Of a stretch of 64,000 nt of DNA, positions 53,316-62,358 are shown one piece after another. The DNA comes from Oscillibacter sp. (GTDB taxonomy: Bacteria; Bacillota; Clostridia; Oscillospirales; Oscillospiraceae), in the NCBI GenBank assembly GCA_022797935.1, contig JAAWLO010000001.1, forward strand, positions 1-64,000, read 5' to 3'. The translations under genes and the position numbers were made by a program. The notes under the pieces are model-generated. The model had not been told where the DNA came from, made no database searches, and was given only the letters and a program-made list of their open reading frames with translations. Position 1 is the first letter of the stretch. Each line of letters starts with the position of its first letter.

Positions 53316-54617
53316 TTATTCTTCTGCGGAATCTGCTTCTGCCGTCTCTTCCGGCGCAGGTGTCTGTCCTTCCGTGGGACTGGTCAGCTGCTTCCACAGT
53401 ATTTCCACGTTCTCCATACAGTTGAAGTAGATGTTGGTCAGCAGGTTGTTGGGAATCCCCAGCTCTTCTGCCAGGCTGGTAATGGCATCCCAGTTGGCGG
53501 CCTCGTAGCTCAGCACCAGCTCGTAGAGCTTGCCGCACCGGCCTCCCTTGTTCAGCAGGGCGTCTTTCAGCTCCTCGGACACCGGCACCTCTGCCAGGAT
53601 TTCCGACAAGGGCGCGTCTACCAGATAATTCAAAGTAGAGAACATACCCAGCAGATAGGCTTCCGCCCGGGAGATGGGCATATTTTTGGCGTACTTCATC
53701 AGTTCCGTGCAGAAATTGGCCCGCATAAAGGAGCGTTTCAGGAACTCCTCGGAACCCGGGTCGTTGTTCTCCTGGGTGCCGCCGCTGGCACTGAGAAGAT
53801 AAATCCACTGCTTCAGCTGTCCCATACCCAGGGTCATAATGGCCTGATGGATGGTGGTCGCCCGGTTTCGCAGGGCAAAGTAGGCGGAGTTCGCAATCTT
53901 CAGCAAACCGTAGGTCAGCGTTGCGTCGGTGGAAATAAGGCGCTCGACCTCATCCACGTCCGGCTCATCCCGGTTTACCGCCGCCAGCAGCTGGAAGAAG
54001 TTGCTCCGCAGGAACTCGCCGCTGTGGACCTTAGTCTCCATCCGCTCTGCCACATAGGATCCTTCCAGTGCGTCCGCGTTCAGGGAAATGGCCTTTTGAT
54101 ACTGCTCCGGCGTCTCAATGTGGGCCACAATGCACTTTTTATTCATGCTGTGGGCCACTTCCACAATGTTGTGCAGCGCCATATCCGGCGTGTTCTGAAT
54201 GTTGATCTTGATGTAGTCGAGACTATCCAGCAGCGCCAGATACCGGGGCGCGAACTGGAACTCGTTGGCCGCAATTTTATAGCCTTCTTTGGCGAACTGA
54301 TTGACAAAGTGCATCGACAGCGGGTGGATAATCACACTGTCGTCAATCTGAATCACCAGCTCCGATTTGTCAAACAGCCTGGGCGTCTTTTTCATCAGGA
54401 GCATGGTCGTGAAGGTCATGAAGTTCAAGGAACCCTTCAGCGTAGTCGTGCTGTTCTGCGTCAAAAAGCTGTAGATCGTATCAGCAGAGGCAAATTCATT
54501 GGCCTGGCCGCTGTCGGAGGAAAAGGCCTGATTTTCTCCGTGATACAAAATTTCATAACCCAGGATTTTGCCGTCAGGGGCCTTGATCGGCTGCCTTACG
54601 ATATATTTATTGCTCAT
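53316..54617 (-). CDS. Degenerate EAL-HDOD protein (YuxH-like)
   Basis: A 433-residue cytoplasmic protein with an N-terminal EAL domain (about 1-200) and a C-terminal HDOD domain (about 205-400, cues LISTDATLTYGLLKIANSAY and TTIHQAIMTLGMGQL). The catalytic EAL signature reads GYEILYH, and the DDFG motif is replaced by NEFQF, so the enzyme should not cleave c-di-GMP and may be a receptor or scaffold. Related to YuxH and CdgJ, which affect motility. Last gene of the fliP operon, directly after cheV. Confidence 0.9.
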   Translation of the reverse strand: MSNKYIVRQPIKAPDGKILGYEILYHGENQAFSSDSGQANEFASADTIYSFLTQNSTTTLKGSLNFMTFTTMLLMKKTPRLFDKSELVIQIDDSVIIHPLSMHFVNQFAKEGYKIAANEFQFAPRYLALLDSLDYIKINIQNTPDMALHNIVEVAHSMNKKCIVAHIETPEQYQKAISLNADALEGSYVAERMETKVHSGEFLRSNFFQLLAAVNRDEPDVDEVERLISTDATLTYGLLKIANSAYFALRNRATTIHQAIMTLGMGQLKQWIYLLSASGGTQENNDPGSEEFLKRSFMRANFCTELMKYAKNMPISRAEAYLLGMFSTLNYLVDAPLSEILAEVPVSEELKDALLNKGGRCGKLYELVLSYEAANWDAITSLAEELGIPNNLLTNIYFNCMENVEILWKQLTSPTEGQTPAPEETAEADSAEE

Positions 54618-54633
54618 GATGTCTCCTCCGCCT

Positions 54634-55560
54634 TTACTTCCCGTTTACTTCCAGCAGATGGTCGATCACCTGGACCAGGTGCCCGATTTCCGGCTTGCTC
54701 AACTGCTCGTCTGCCCCCAGTTCCTTACCCTTCCGGCGCATCTCCTCGGTAATCAGCGAGGAGAAGATGATCAGCGGAATCTGTTTGAAGTCCTTGTCAT
54801 CTTTCACCAGCTTCGTCAGGCGGTGGCCGTCCATCTGGGGCATTTCGATATCTGTAATAATCAGCGACACCTTGCTGTCCCGTTCCGCGTCCTCCCGCAG
54901 GCTGCTGAGAAACTGCCAAAGCTCACTTCCATCCGAAAACATCTTGGTGTTCACATAACCGGAACGATGCAGCGCTTCTTCAATCATCTTGCTGAGCAGC
55001 ACCGAATCCTCTGCCACCAGAATGGCTTCATCGCTGCGCTGGCGCTCGCCCAAGCGGTCAATTTCGGACATCTGGATGGTGGTTTCCGGGGCAATTTCCG
55101 CCACAATGCGTTCAAAGTCCAGAATCGTGACCAGATTATCGCCGCACTGGGCAATGCCCGTGGCAATCCCCTCATTGCCGCCGGAGACCGTTTTGTCCGG
55201 TTTCTGGATGCTCTTCCAGGAAATGCGGCTGATGCCTACCACCGTATGTACCCGAAAGGCGATGTTCATCTTGTTGAAGTTACTGACGATGAACAGGTCC
55301 TTGCTCTTCTTCTCTCCGGCGCCTCCCAGCAGAAACGTCGCCAAGTCCACTACCGTGATGACCTTGTCCCGGGGCTTAAAAATTCCCTCCACTGCCGGAT
55401 GGGAGTGGGGCATGGGCTTCACCGGTTGGGACACAAGGATCTCCTTGACCTTCGCCACGTTGATGCCGTACAGGCTGTCGTTAATGGTGAACTCCATGAC
55501 CTCGATTTCATTGGTGCCGGATTCCAGCAAAATACCCCGCTTGTCCTCTTCCAACAACAT
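54634..55560 (-). CDS. cheV: Chemotaxis coupling/adaptation protein CheV
   Basis: Fusion of a CheW domain and a response-regulator receiver, used in Bacillus for adaptation. The CheW part spans about 15-165 (GINVAKVKEILVSQPVKPMP, GIFKPRDKVITVVDLATF). The receiver (about 180-308) has the acidic pair in VAEDSVLLSKMI, the phospho-acceptor Asp in IITDIEMPQMDG, and lysine in QLSKPEIG. I start at the ATG at 55560 with AAAGGAG upstream, giving about 308 residues. Between cheD and the EAL-HDOD gene. Confidence 0.96.
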   Translation of the reverse strand: MLLEEDKRGILLESGTNEIEVMEFTINDSLYGINVAKVKEILVSQPVKPMPHSHPAVEGIFKPRDKVITVVDLATFLLGGAGEKKSKDLFIVSNFNKMNIAFRVHTVVGISRISWKSIQKPDKTVSGGNEGIATGIAQCGDNLVTILDFERIVAEIAPETTIQMSEIDRLGERQRSDEAILVAEDSVLLSKMIEEALHRSGYVNTKMFSDGSELWQFLSSLREDAERDSKVSLIITDIEMPQMDGHRLTKLVKDDKDFKQIPLIIFSSLITEEMRRKGKELGADEQLSKPEIGHLVQVIDHLLEVNGK

Positions 55561-55589
55561 TCCGAACACTCCTTTCAAAGCTTGATCGC

Positions 55590-56072
55590 TTAAATAATTC
55601 GTTCCGGCCGCCCATAGCTGCGGATGCAGCCCAGACCGGTGGCGGGGTCAAACAGCAGCGTGCGGGCCACGCTGCCGCCCACATCCTCTTTTAAAAGCTG
55701 GATGCCCTCTCGCTTCAGATTCAGGCGCACGCTCTCGATGTTGCGCTGCCCGATATTTCCCAGGTTCCCGCCGCTGACCTCAAACATTTTCGCCCCGCCG
55801 GCAATTTTGGCGGTAATGCGGGAACGGGACGCGCCCTTGGCCTCCATTTTCTTCAGGGTCTCCCGAATGCCGGTATCCGCATACTTCATGGTGTTCGCCC
55901 GGCCCGGCTCCATGTTCAGCGGCAACATGATATGCACCATGGCCGCTAACTTGATCTTCTGGTCATATAAGCAGATACCTATGCAGGACCCCAGCGCGTA
56001 GGTAATCAGCATCCCGGAGTCCTTGGCCATTTTCATATCCGCAATTCCAACGGTAATCTTATTACTTTCCAC
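55590..56072 (-). CDS. cheD: Chemoreceptor glutamine deamidase CheD
   Basis: Deamidase that converts glutamines on chemoreceptors and binds CheC. The 160-residue protein has the catalytic Cys30 (YALGSCIGICL) and His47 (MVHIMLPL) in their family positions. It overlaps the end of cheC by 11 bases, so they are coupled, as expected since CheC stimulates CheD exchange in Bacillus. Confidence 0.96.
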   Translation of the reverse strand: MESNKITVGIADMKMAKDSGMLITYALGSCIGICLYDQKIKLAAMVHIMLPLNMEPGRANTMKYADTGIRETLKKMEAKGASRSRITAKIAGGAKMFEVSGGNLGNIGQRNIESVRLNLKREGIQLLKEDVGGSVARTLLFDPATGLGCIRSYGRPERII

Positions 56073-56691
56073 TGTTCACGCCCAGCTTCCTTAGCAAAAA
56101 GTTCAAAGAGCGAATATCCGGGGACAGCAGCAGCCGGCAGGGAATCTCCTTTCCATTGCAGATGAAATTTCCGCCGATAGTCATGATATAATCCGACTGT
56201 CCGCCGTATTCCGCCATAGGCACCGCCATAATAGCCCCCTGCATATCGACCGTGAAGGCGGGCACCGTCAAATCGATCTCTAAGCCCGCCAGACTGCTGA
56301 GGGCGTTGATAAAGGTGGAAATCATGATATTGCCCACCTCGGTAAGGGCCGAACCCCTCATCTCATCCAAAACGCTGTAGTCCGAAATGGTCTGGCCCAT
56401 CATGCTCTCCAGCACCAGGTTCACAAATTCCAGCTGCTGCACCGAGAGCATAATGCCGCTGAGCTGGCCGCTCATGCCTACCAGTACGCCGGCTGTAATC
56501 TCCTCCGGTCCGCCAATCCACTCAATGGCTTCATTGTACCCCATGATGCGGACTTCCGGCTGCTGGATGCGCACCGGTTTTCCAATCAGGGCGGAAAGAG
56601 AGGTGGCCGCGTTGCCCGTGCCGATGCTGCCCACTTCTTTCAGGGTGTCCAGCTCCAGAGAGCTGAGCTCGTCGTAATTTTTAATCGTCAT
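56062..56691 (-). CDS. cheC: CheY-P phosphatase CheC
   Basis: Phosphatase of CheY-P, 209 residues. CheC proteins carry two sites of type E-x2-N. The second is intact (ALTEVGNIMISTF). The first reads EVGS (Glu19, Ser22) instead of E-x2-N, so the first site has probably lost activity, while the second, the main one in studied CheC, is kept. AGGAGG precedes the ATG. Confidence 0.95.
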   Translation of the reverse strand: MTIKNYDELSSLELDTLKEVGSIGTGNAATSLSALIGKPVRIQQPEVRIMGYNEAIEWIGGPEEITAGVLVGMSGQLSGIMLSVQQLEFVNLVLESMMGQTISDYSVLDEMRGSALTEVGNIMISTFINALSSLAGLEIDLTVPAFTVDMQGAIMAVPMAEYGGQSDYIMTIGGNFICNGKEIPCRLLLSPDIRSLNFLLRKLGVNSGK

Positions 56692-56702
56692 TCGTACCCT
56701 CC

Positions 56703-57479
56703 TTAGCTGCGCAGGCCGTTGATGGTGGTCTCAATTTCGTCGGAGGTCTGCACCATCTTCAGCGCCGCCTGGTAAGCCCTCTGGGACTCAATGACCTTTG
56801 ATAATTCGTCCGCCAGGTCCGCGTTGGACATCTCCAGTTTCTTCTGAATCAGCTTGCCGGTGCCGCGGCGGATGCCGCCGTTTTTATCAATGGCCTGGAA
56901 CCGGGTACCGTCAATGTGCTCCATGCCATCGTAATTGGCATAGTCAAAAATACCCACCGGCTGCGCCTCGTGCTCATCAGCCACCTCAATGATGCCGCCG
57001 GTCTCTCCCAAGACAAAGCGTCCCTGGTTGTCCGAGAGGTAGTATATCCGCTCCAGAATAGGCTGCCCTTCTTCGTCCAGGCCGCCACTGGGACGCATCA
57101 GCTCCGAGATGACGAAGGCGCCGTTTCGGGTAAGGGTCACCTCGTTGGTCTGCAAATCCACCACGGCAAAGAAACCGTCGCCGGCAATCATGTAATCCTG
57201 GTCCCGGCCGGTGTCCGCTACAGGGCCCATGGCGAAGTCCGTATCGGTGGTCCACAAAGCCGCGCCCACGCCGGAAGGAAGCATTTCGTAGCCCTCGGTA
57301 TCCCGTCCCGTCTCGGCTGTGCCCACCGCCTTGACGTCGTCGTACATCAGAGCGGCAAAACGGCTCTTCTCTGCTTTGAAGCCGTAGGTATTCAAGTTGG
57401 CAATGTTGTTGCCATGGACGGTCAGCCGCTTGAGCTGCTGGTGGGCTCCCACAGCACCGATGAAAAAGGATTGATTCAT
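56703..57479 (-). CDS. Flagellar rod/hook-basal-body protein, FlgG family (FlhP-like)
   Basis: Exported distal rod-type protein, 258 residues, without a signal peptide because it leaves through the flagellum. The N-terminus has HQQLKRLTVHGNNIANLNTYGFK and the C-terminus LADELSKVIESQRAYQAALKMVQTSDE, the two conserved FlgG/FlgF ends. B. subtilis has two such genes in tandem, flhO and flhP; this is the second. AAGGAGG before the ATG. Confidence 0.93.
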   Translation of the reverse strand: MNQSFFIGAVGAHQQLKRLTVHGNNIANLNTYGFKAEKSRFAALMYDDVKAVGTAETGRDTEGYEMLPSGVGAALWTTDTDFAMGPVADTGRDQDYMIAGDGFFAVVDLQTNEVTLTRNGAFVISELMRPSGGLDEEGQPILERIYYLSDNQGRFVLGETGGIIEVADEHEAQPVGIFDYANYDGMEHIDGTRFQAIDKNGGIRRGTGKLIQKKLEMSNADLADELSKVIESQRAYQAALKMVQTSDEIETTINGLRS

Positions 57480-57498
57480 GGGAAGACCTCCTTACCCG

Positions 57499-58263
57499 TC
57501 ACATGCGGCCCACTTCGGTGGCAGCCCGCGTCATCAGCTGGTCATACATTTTAGAAATCTGAGCGGCGCTCTGAAGGGCCCGCTGGTACGTGATCATCTC
57601 CGTCATCTGCTTGGCCAGGTCCGTGTTGGCCCGCTCGAGATATTTGTTATACACCTCGTAATTCTCGCTGACAGCCGCCCCTTCGCCAGTGAACATGCCC
57701 CGTTCATCCCGCTCCAGCGCCTCATTGTCCGGGAAGCTGAAGACGCCCAGGCGGCCAATCAGGCTGCCCTGTTGGTCGCCCTCGCCGGCATAGTAAAGCA
57801 AGCCCTGCCGGTCTCCGTCAATCTTATCCGTGCCCAGATAAATGGGCTGCCCATCAGGGTCCAGCACCTGCCCAAAGCCCGGGAGGCAGAGATACCCCTC
57901 ATCATTCAGGGAGAAGTTTCCCATGCGGGTATAAACCGTGTTGCCCTCCAGGTCCTGCACGGCAAAAAAGCCGTCTCCCACAATGGCGAAATCCAGGGGC
58001 AGGTTCGTGGGCTCCGGAATACCCTGGCTGTAATCCGTATAGATGTCACTGGCCGCCCGGATATAGCTCTGCCGTCCCAGGTCCACGCCCCGGCTGCGGT
58101 TCACATCCACCCGGCTGTAGAGCACATCGTCAAAGGTGCTGGCGGTGTAGCGTTCCTGTTTGTAGCCCGCCGTGGAAATGTTGACCATATTATTGCCGAT
58201 GACATTGAGATTTTGCTGGTGGGTCAGCATGGCGGAGGTCAGATTGTAAAATCCCTTAAACAT
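57499..58263 (-). CDS. Flagellar rod/hook-basal-body protein, FlgF/FlgG family (FlhO-like)
   Basis: Exported rod-type protein of about 254 residues. N-terminal element MFKGFYNLTSAMLTHQQNLN with NNMVNISTAGYKQERY, C-terminal element ERANTDLAKQMTEMITYQRALQSAA. I start at the ATG at 58263 with GAAGGG upstream; a longer frame would run into fliA. It follows fliA by four bases. FlgF and FlgG cannot be told apart reliably from sequence in Firmicutes. Confidence 0.92.
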   Translation of the reverse strand: MFKGFYNLTSAMLTHQQNLNVIGNNMVNISTAGYKQERYTASTFDDVLYSRVDVNRSRGVDLGRQSYIRAASDIYTDYSQGIPEPTNLPLDFAIVGDGFFAVQDLEGNTVYTRMGNFSLNDEGYLCLPGFGQVLDPDGQPIYLGTDKIDGDRQGLLYYAGEGDQQGSLIGRLGVFSFPDNEALERDERGMFTGEGAAVSENYEVYNKYLERANTDLAKQMTEMITYQRALQSAAQISKMYDQLMTRAATEVGRM

Positions 58264-58267
58264 TCGT

Positions 58268-59104
58268 TTATCCCTTCTTCCTCCTGTTTTTGGTTTCTTC
58301 GGTTCCGTTGAGATAGGCTTCCATATAGCTCCGCAGCTTCTGGATGGCCCGGGTATGTATCTGCGAGATACGGGGCTCACTGAGCTCCATCACCTGGGCA
58401 ATTTCCTTGAGATGCAGGTTTTTTTCGTAGTAGAGGGAGAGAACAATCTGCTCATTCTCCCGCAGCTGGGAAATCCCCTTGGCCAAGGCCCGCTGAAGCT
58501 CTCGCTCCTGAAGCATGGCCTCCGGCTGGCTCTGGGTGTCGTTGGAGGGCACCTCCAGCTGGTAGCCCGCCGTCTCCCGGGTATCCATCAAGGCGTCCAG
58601 GGAGAGGACATTGCTCAAAGCCACGTTAGCCGCGTCCTTCTGGTAACGCTCCTGGCTGACGCCCAGATGGGAGGCAATCTCTCCATCGCTTGGCATGCGC
58701 CCCAGACTGGCGGAAAGCTCCGCCACTGCCGCATCAATTTCCTTGGCCCGTTTGCGGACATTCCGGGGAATCCAGTCCTGCTTGCGGGCCAGGTCGATGA
58801 CCATGCCCCGAATCCGTTTGGAGACGTAAGTTTCAAATTTCACCCCTTTGTCGGGATCAAACTTGTCAATGGCCCCCAGGAGGGTGAGGATGCCCTCATT
58901 GATAATATCGTCAATCTGGGCAAAGCTGCTGTAAACCCCTCGAATCTGCATGGCGGCGCTCTTGATCAGTCCCTCGTAGCGCAGCACCAAGGGCCACTTC
59001 AGTGTCTCGTCGCCGGTCTCCTTATAGAGCCGCAGAAGCTCCTGGGTGTCCATTTCCTCAATTTCCTGCCCCGTATAACTCCGGGCGGCGGCGGTTTCAC
59101 TCAT
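58268..59104 (-). CDS. fliA: Flagellar sigma factor FliA (sigma-28, SigD)
   Basis: Sigma-70-family sigma factor of the FliA/WhiG class, 278 residues, that reads class III flagellar, chemotaxis and autolysin promoters. Region 2 is ASFAQIDDIINEGILTLLGAIDKFD-like (SSFAQIDDIINEGILTLLG) with FETYVSKRIRGMVIDLAR; region 4 has HLKEIAQVMELSEPRISQIH. The ATG overlaps flhA by four bases. Its inhibitor FlgM is encoded at 23 kb. flhF and flhG are missing from their usual place between flhA and fliA. Confidence 0.96.
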   Translation of the reverse strand: MSETAAARSYTGQEIEEMDTQELLRLYKETGDETLKWPLVLRYEGLIKSAAMQIRGVYSSFAQIDDIINEGILTLLGAIDKFDPDKGVKFETYVSKRIRGMVIDLARKQDWIPRNVRKRAKEIDAAVAELSASLGRMPSDGEIASHLGVSQERYQKDAANVALSNVLSLDALMDTRETAGYQLEVPSNDTQSQPEAMLQERELQRALAKGISQLRENEQIVLSLYYEKNLHLKEIAQVMELSEPRISQIHTRAIQKLRSYMEAYLNGTEETKNRRKKG

Positions 59105-61206
59105 GTGCCCACCGCCTTCCGCTCACTCCGGGCTGCCGGTTCCAGCGTGATATTGCCGATGGCCTGAATCTGCACCGTGCTGGTAATCTCATTGAAGGAA
59201 AGAACGTAAACATTGGGATAAAACTGGGTAATCATCTTGGAGAAATAACCGCGAATCACCTGACTGACCAAAATAACCGGCGTCTGGGAAAGGTCGTTGA
59301 ACTTCTTCAGCTGGTTGGCCAGCTGGGAAACAATCTGCTGCATCAGGTCCGGACCCATGGCCAAATAGACGCCCTGCTCGTTCCGGGTAAGAGAGGCAAT
59401 TACCTTTTTCTCCACCTCTGCGTCCAAGGTGACAACGCGAAGCTGTCCATCCTCGCAGAAACGGCGGGTAATTGTCCGCGCCAAAGCGCCCCGGACCTGC
59501 TCCGTGGCCGAGTCGATATCCCGGCCTTGGGCCAAAACATCCGCCAGGGTCTCCACAATGGTGCCCAGATCCTTGATGGGCACGCCCTCTTTCAGCAAAT
59601 TCCGCAAAACCTTTTCCAGAGTGGCGTAGGAAATCAGATTGGGAATGGCCTCCTCTACCAACTCCGGGGAGGTCCGCTTCAAATTCTCCACCAGCTGGAT
59701 GGTCTCTGTCCGGCCCAGCATCTCGTACGCATACTTCCGAATGGTTTCCGACAAGTGGGTCAGCATGACCGACAGAGGATCGATTACATTGTAGCCGTAG
59801 ATTTCCGCCATTTCCTTGTTCTCCGGCAAAATCCACCGGGAAGGAATGCCATAGGCAGGTTCAATGGTCTCAATGCCATCAATTTCCCCCAAGGGGTTGG
59901 CGGGCTCCAAGGCCAGATAGTAATCCACCAGAATCTCGCCCCGGGCCACTTCCTCGCCCCGAATCCGAATGACGTACTGGTTCGTTCCCAGGGAAGAGGC
60001 GTCATGGAGGCGAATGGAGGGGAAGACAAAGCCCATGTCTTGGGCATACTGGCGGCGGAAGATGACGATGCGGCTGATGAGCTTGCCGCCATGGCTCTCA
60101 TCCACCATGGGAATGAGGCTGTATCCAAACTCCATCTCAATGGGCTCCACCGAGAGGAGAGAATAGACGTTGTTGATATCCTTGTAGTAGTCGGTCTCGC
60201 TGGGAGCCGCCAGCTCGGCAGCCTCCTGCTCCTCCGCCACCTGCGTTGCCGCAGCAGCTTCCTGTTCCTGCGCCATTGCCCGGGCAATGAACCAGCCGCC
60301 GCCCAGCAGCACACCGCCGCCCACAGCCAGAGCCAAGTGGGGCGTGTTGGGGATTGCCGCCAGGAAGAGGAGGATGACGCCGGTGGTCATGATTGCCCGG
60401 GGCTGGGCCTTGAACTGACCGATCACATCCTTGTTGAGACTTCCCTCCGATACGGACCGGGTAACAATCATGCCCGTGGCGGTGGAGATCATCAGCGCCG
60501 GCAGCTGGGAGACCAGACCGTCGCCGATGGTGACGATGGAGTAGCGGGAGAGCACATCCGAGAATTGTCCGCCCTCCATCAGAATACCGATCAGCACGCC
60601 GCCGATGAAGTTGATCATCGTGATGACCAGAGACATGGTGGCGTCGCCCTTGACAATTTTGGTGGCGCCGTCCATAGCGCCATAGAAATCGGCTTCCTTC
60701 TGGATCTTGTGGCGGCGGTCCTTGGCCTCCTGTTCGTTAATCAGTCCGGAGGAAAGATCTGCGTCGATGGCCATCTGCTTGCCGGGCATGGCATCCAGGG
60801 TGAACCGGGCAGCCACTTCGGCCACGCGCTCCGCGCCCTTGGTAATCACGATGAACTGCACCAGCACGATAATCAGGAAGATGACCACACCGATGACGAT
60901 GTTGCCGCCTGTAATCAGATTGCCGAAGTTCTGAATCACTTCTCCGGCGTAACCGTGATAGAGAATCTGCCGGGTGGTGGAGACATTCAGTCCCAATCGG
61001 AACAGCGTCGTCACCAACAGCAGCGATGGAAATATGGAAAATTCCAGTGCATCCGAAATGTTCATCGTGATCATCAAAATCATGATGGACAGTCCGATAT
61101 TGATAATCAGCAGGAAGTCCAGAATCTGGGTGGGCAGCGGGATGATCAGGAACAGCACGATGACCACAACGGCTAACGATATTGCGTTGTCAAAAATCCG
61201 TCTCAT
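59101..61206 (-). CDS. flhA: Flagellar export gate protein FlhA
   Basis: Nonameric export-gate protein, 701 residues, normal length. About eight membrane segments in the first 310 residues, the FHIPEP-type cytoplasmic loop ([34 protein letters not shown] is close), and the C-terminal substrate-binding domain (about 370-690). AGGAGG precedes the ATG. It lies between flhB and fliA. Confidence 0.97.
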   Translation of the reverse strand: [701 protein letters not shown]

Positions 61207-61264
61207 TCCTCTGTCACCTCCTGTCTGCCATTCCTTTCCGTCCTCTCAAGCCGAGGGACGCTCC

Positions 61265-62338
61265 TTATTTTACCAGCTGGTGTTTTTCATTCAGGCGGAA
61301 GATGTACACCAGTACCTCTGCCACCGGATTATATAGTTCTGGGGGAATTTCCTGGTTCAGCTCCCCATCCGCATAGAGGGCGCGTGCCAAGGGCACGTTT
61401 TCAATCACCGTCACCTGGTGCTCCTCTGCCACGCGGACAATCCGGGCCGCCAGTTCATCCTGCCCCTTCGCCAAAACAATGGGGGCATTATCCTCCTCCG
61501 GGTGATAGCGCAGCGCTACCGCGAAGTGGGTGGGGTTTCGGATAACCACATCCGCTCCCGGCACCTGCTGCATCATACGGCTCATGGCCCGCTGACGCTG
61601 CATCTCCTTGATTTTACCCTTGATTTTGGGGTCGCCTTCCATCTGTTTATATTCTTCTTTAATTTCCTGCTTGCTCATACGGAGTTCCCGCTCGTAGTCC
61701 CACCACTGATACATGAAGTCGACAGCAGCCAGCGCGATAAAGGCAATGCCGATCTTCACGACCATATTCATGCCCAAATCAAACAGGTGCACACAGGCAG
61801 CCCGAAGGTCTACATAAAGATATTTCGCGCTCTCATGCAGCATTCCGCTGAGGCTGAGGTAGATAATAATCATGAGAACGCAGATTTTCAGCAGGTTTTT
61901 CAGGGTATTGATCAGGCTTTTCAACGAAAACAGCCGTTTAAATCCCTGGAGCGGGTTGAGCCGGCTGAACTTCGGCCGCATCAGCTCGCCGCTGACCAGC
62001 AGCCGCGTCTGCGCAAAGGTTGCCACAATGGCGCACAGCGCCGTCACTAAGGTAATGGGCAGCACCGTCGCCGCCAGCAGCAGAATGGCCTCCATGACCA
62101 GCTCCAGCAAGATATCTCCAATTGCCAGCGCCCCCACAGAGGCACAGCGGTTCAGACACAGCTGCAGAAACGCCGCCAGCCGCTCCGCAATCCTCCCGGA
62201 CATCAGCCAGAAGATCATAAAGGACCCCAGCAGCGTCGCGACCGCAACGGCATCCTGACTGAGAAAGACGTTGCCTTTCTTTCGTTCATCCCGCCGCTTT
62301 TTGGGGGTTGCCTTTTCGGTTTTCGAACTGTCCGCCAA
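61265..62338 (-). CDS. flhB: Flagellar export switch protein FlhB
   Basis: Membrane export-switch protein, 357 residues, four membrane segments and a cytoplasmic C-domain. The autocleavage motif NPTH is present (VIRNPTHFAVALRYHPEED), and the C-domain end ELNQEIPPELYNPVAEVLVYIF is typical. TTG start with GGGGGAGG upstream. The stand-alone FlhB-C-domain protein at 29.7 kb lacks this cleavage motif. Confidence 0.97.
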   Translation of the reverse strand: MADSSKTEKATPKKRRDERKKGNVFLSQDAVAVATLLGSFMIFWLMSGRIAERLAAFLQLCLNRCASVGALAIGDILLELVMEAILLLAATVLPITLVTALCAIVATFAQTRLLVSGELMRPKFSRLNPLQGFKRLFSLKSLINTLKNLLKICVLMIIIYLSLSGMLHESAKYLYVDLRAACVHLFDLGMNMVVKIGIAFIALAAVDFMYQWWDYERELRMSKQEIKEEYKQMEGDPKIKGKIKEMQRQRAMSRMMQQVPGADVVIRNPTHFAVALRYHPEEDNAPIVLAKGQDELAARIVRVAEEHQVTVIENVPLARALYADGELNQEIPPELYNPVAEVLVYIFRLNEKHQLVK

Positions 62339-62358
62339 GGCGCCTCCCCCCCCTTTTT

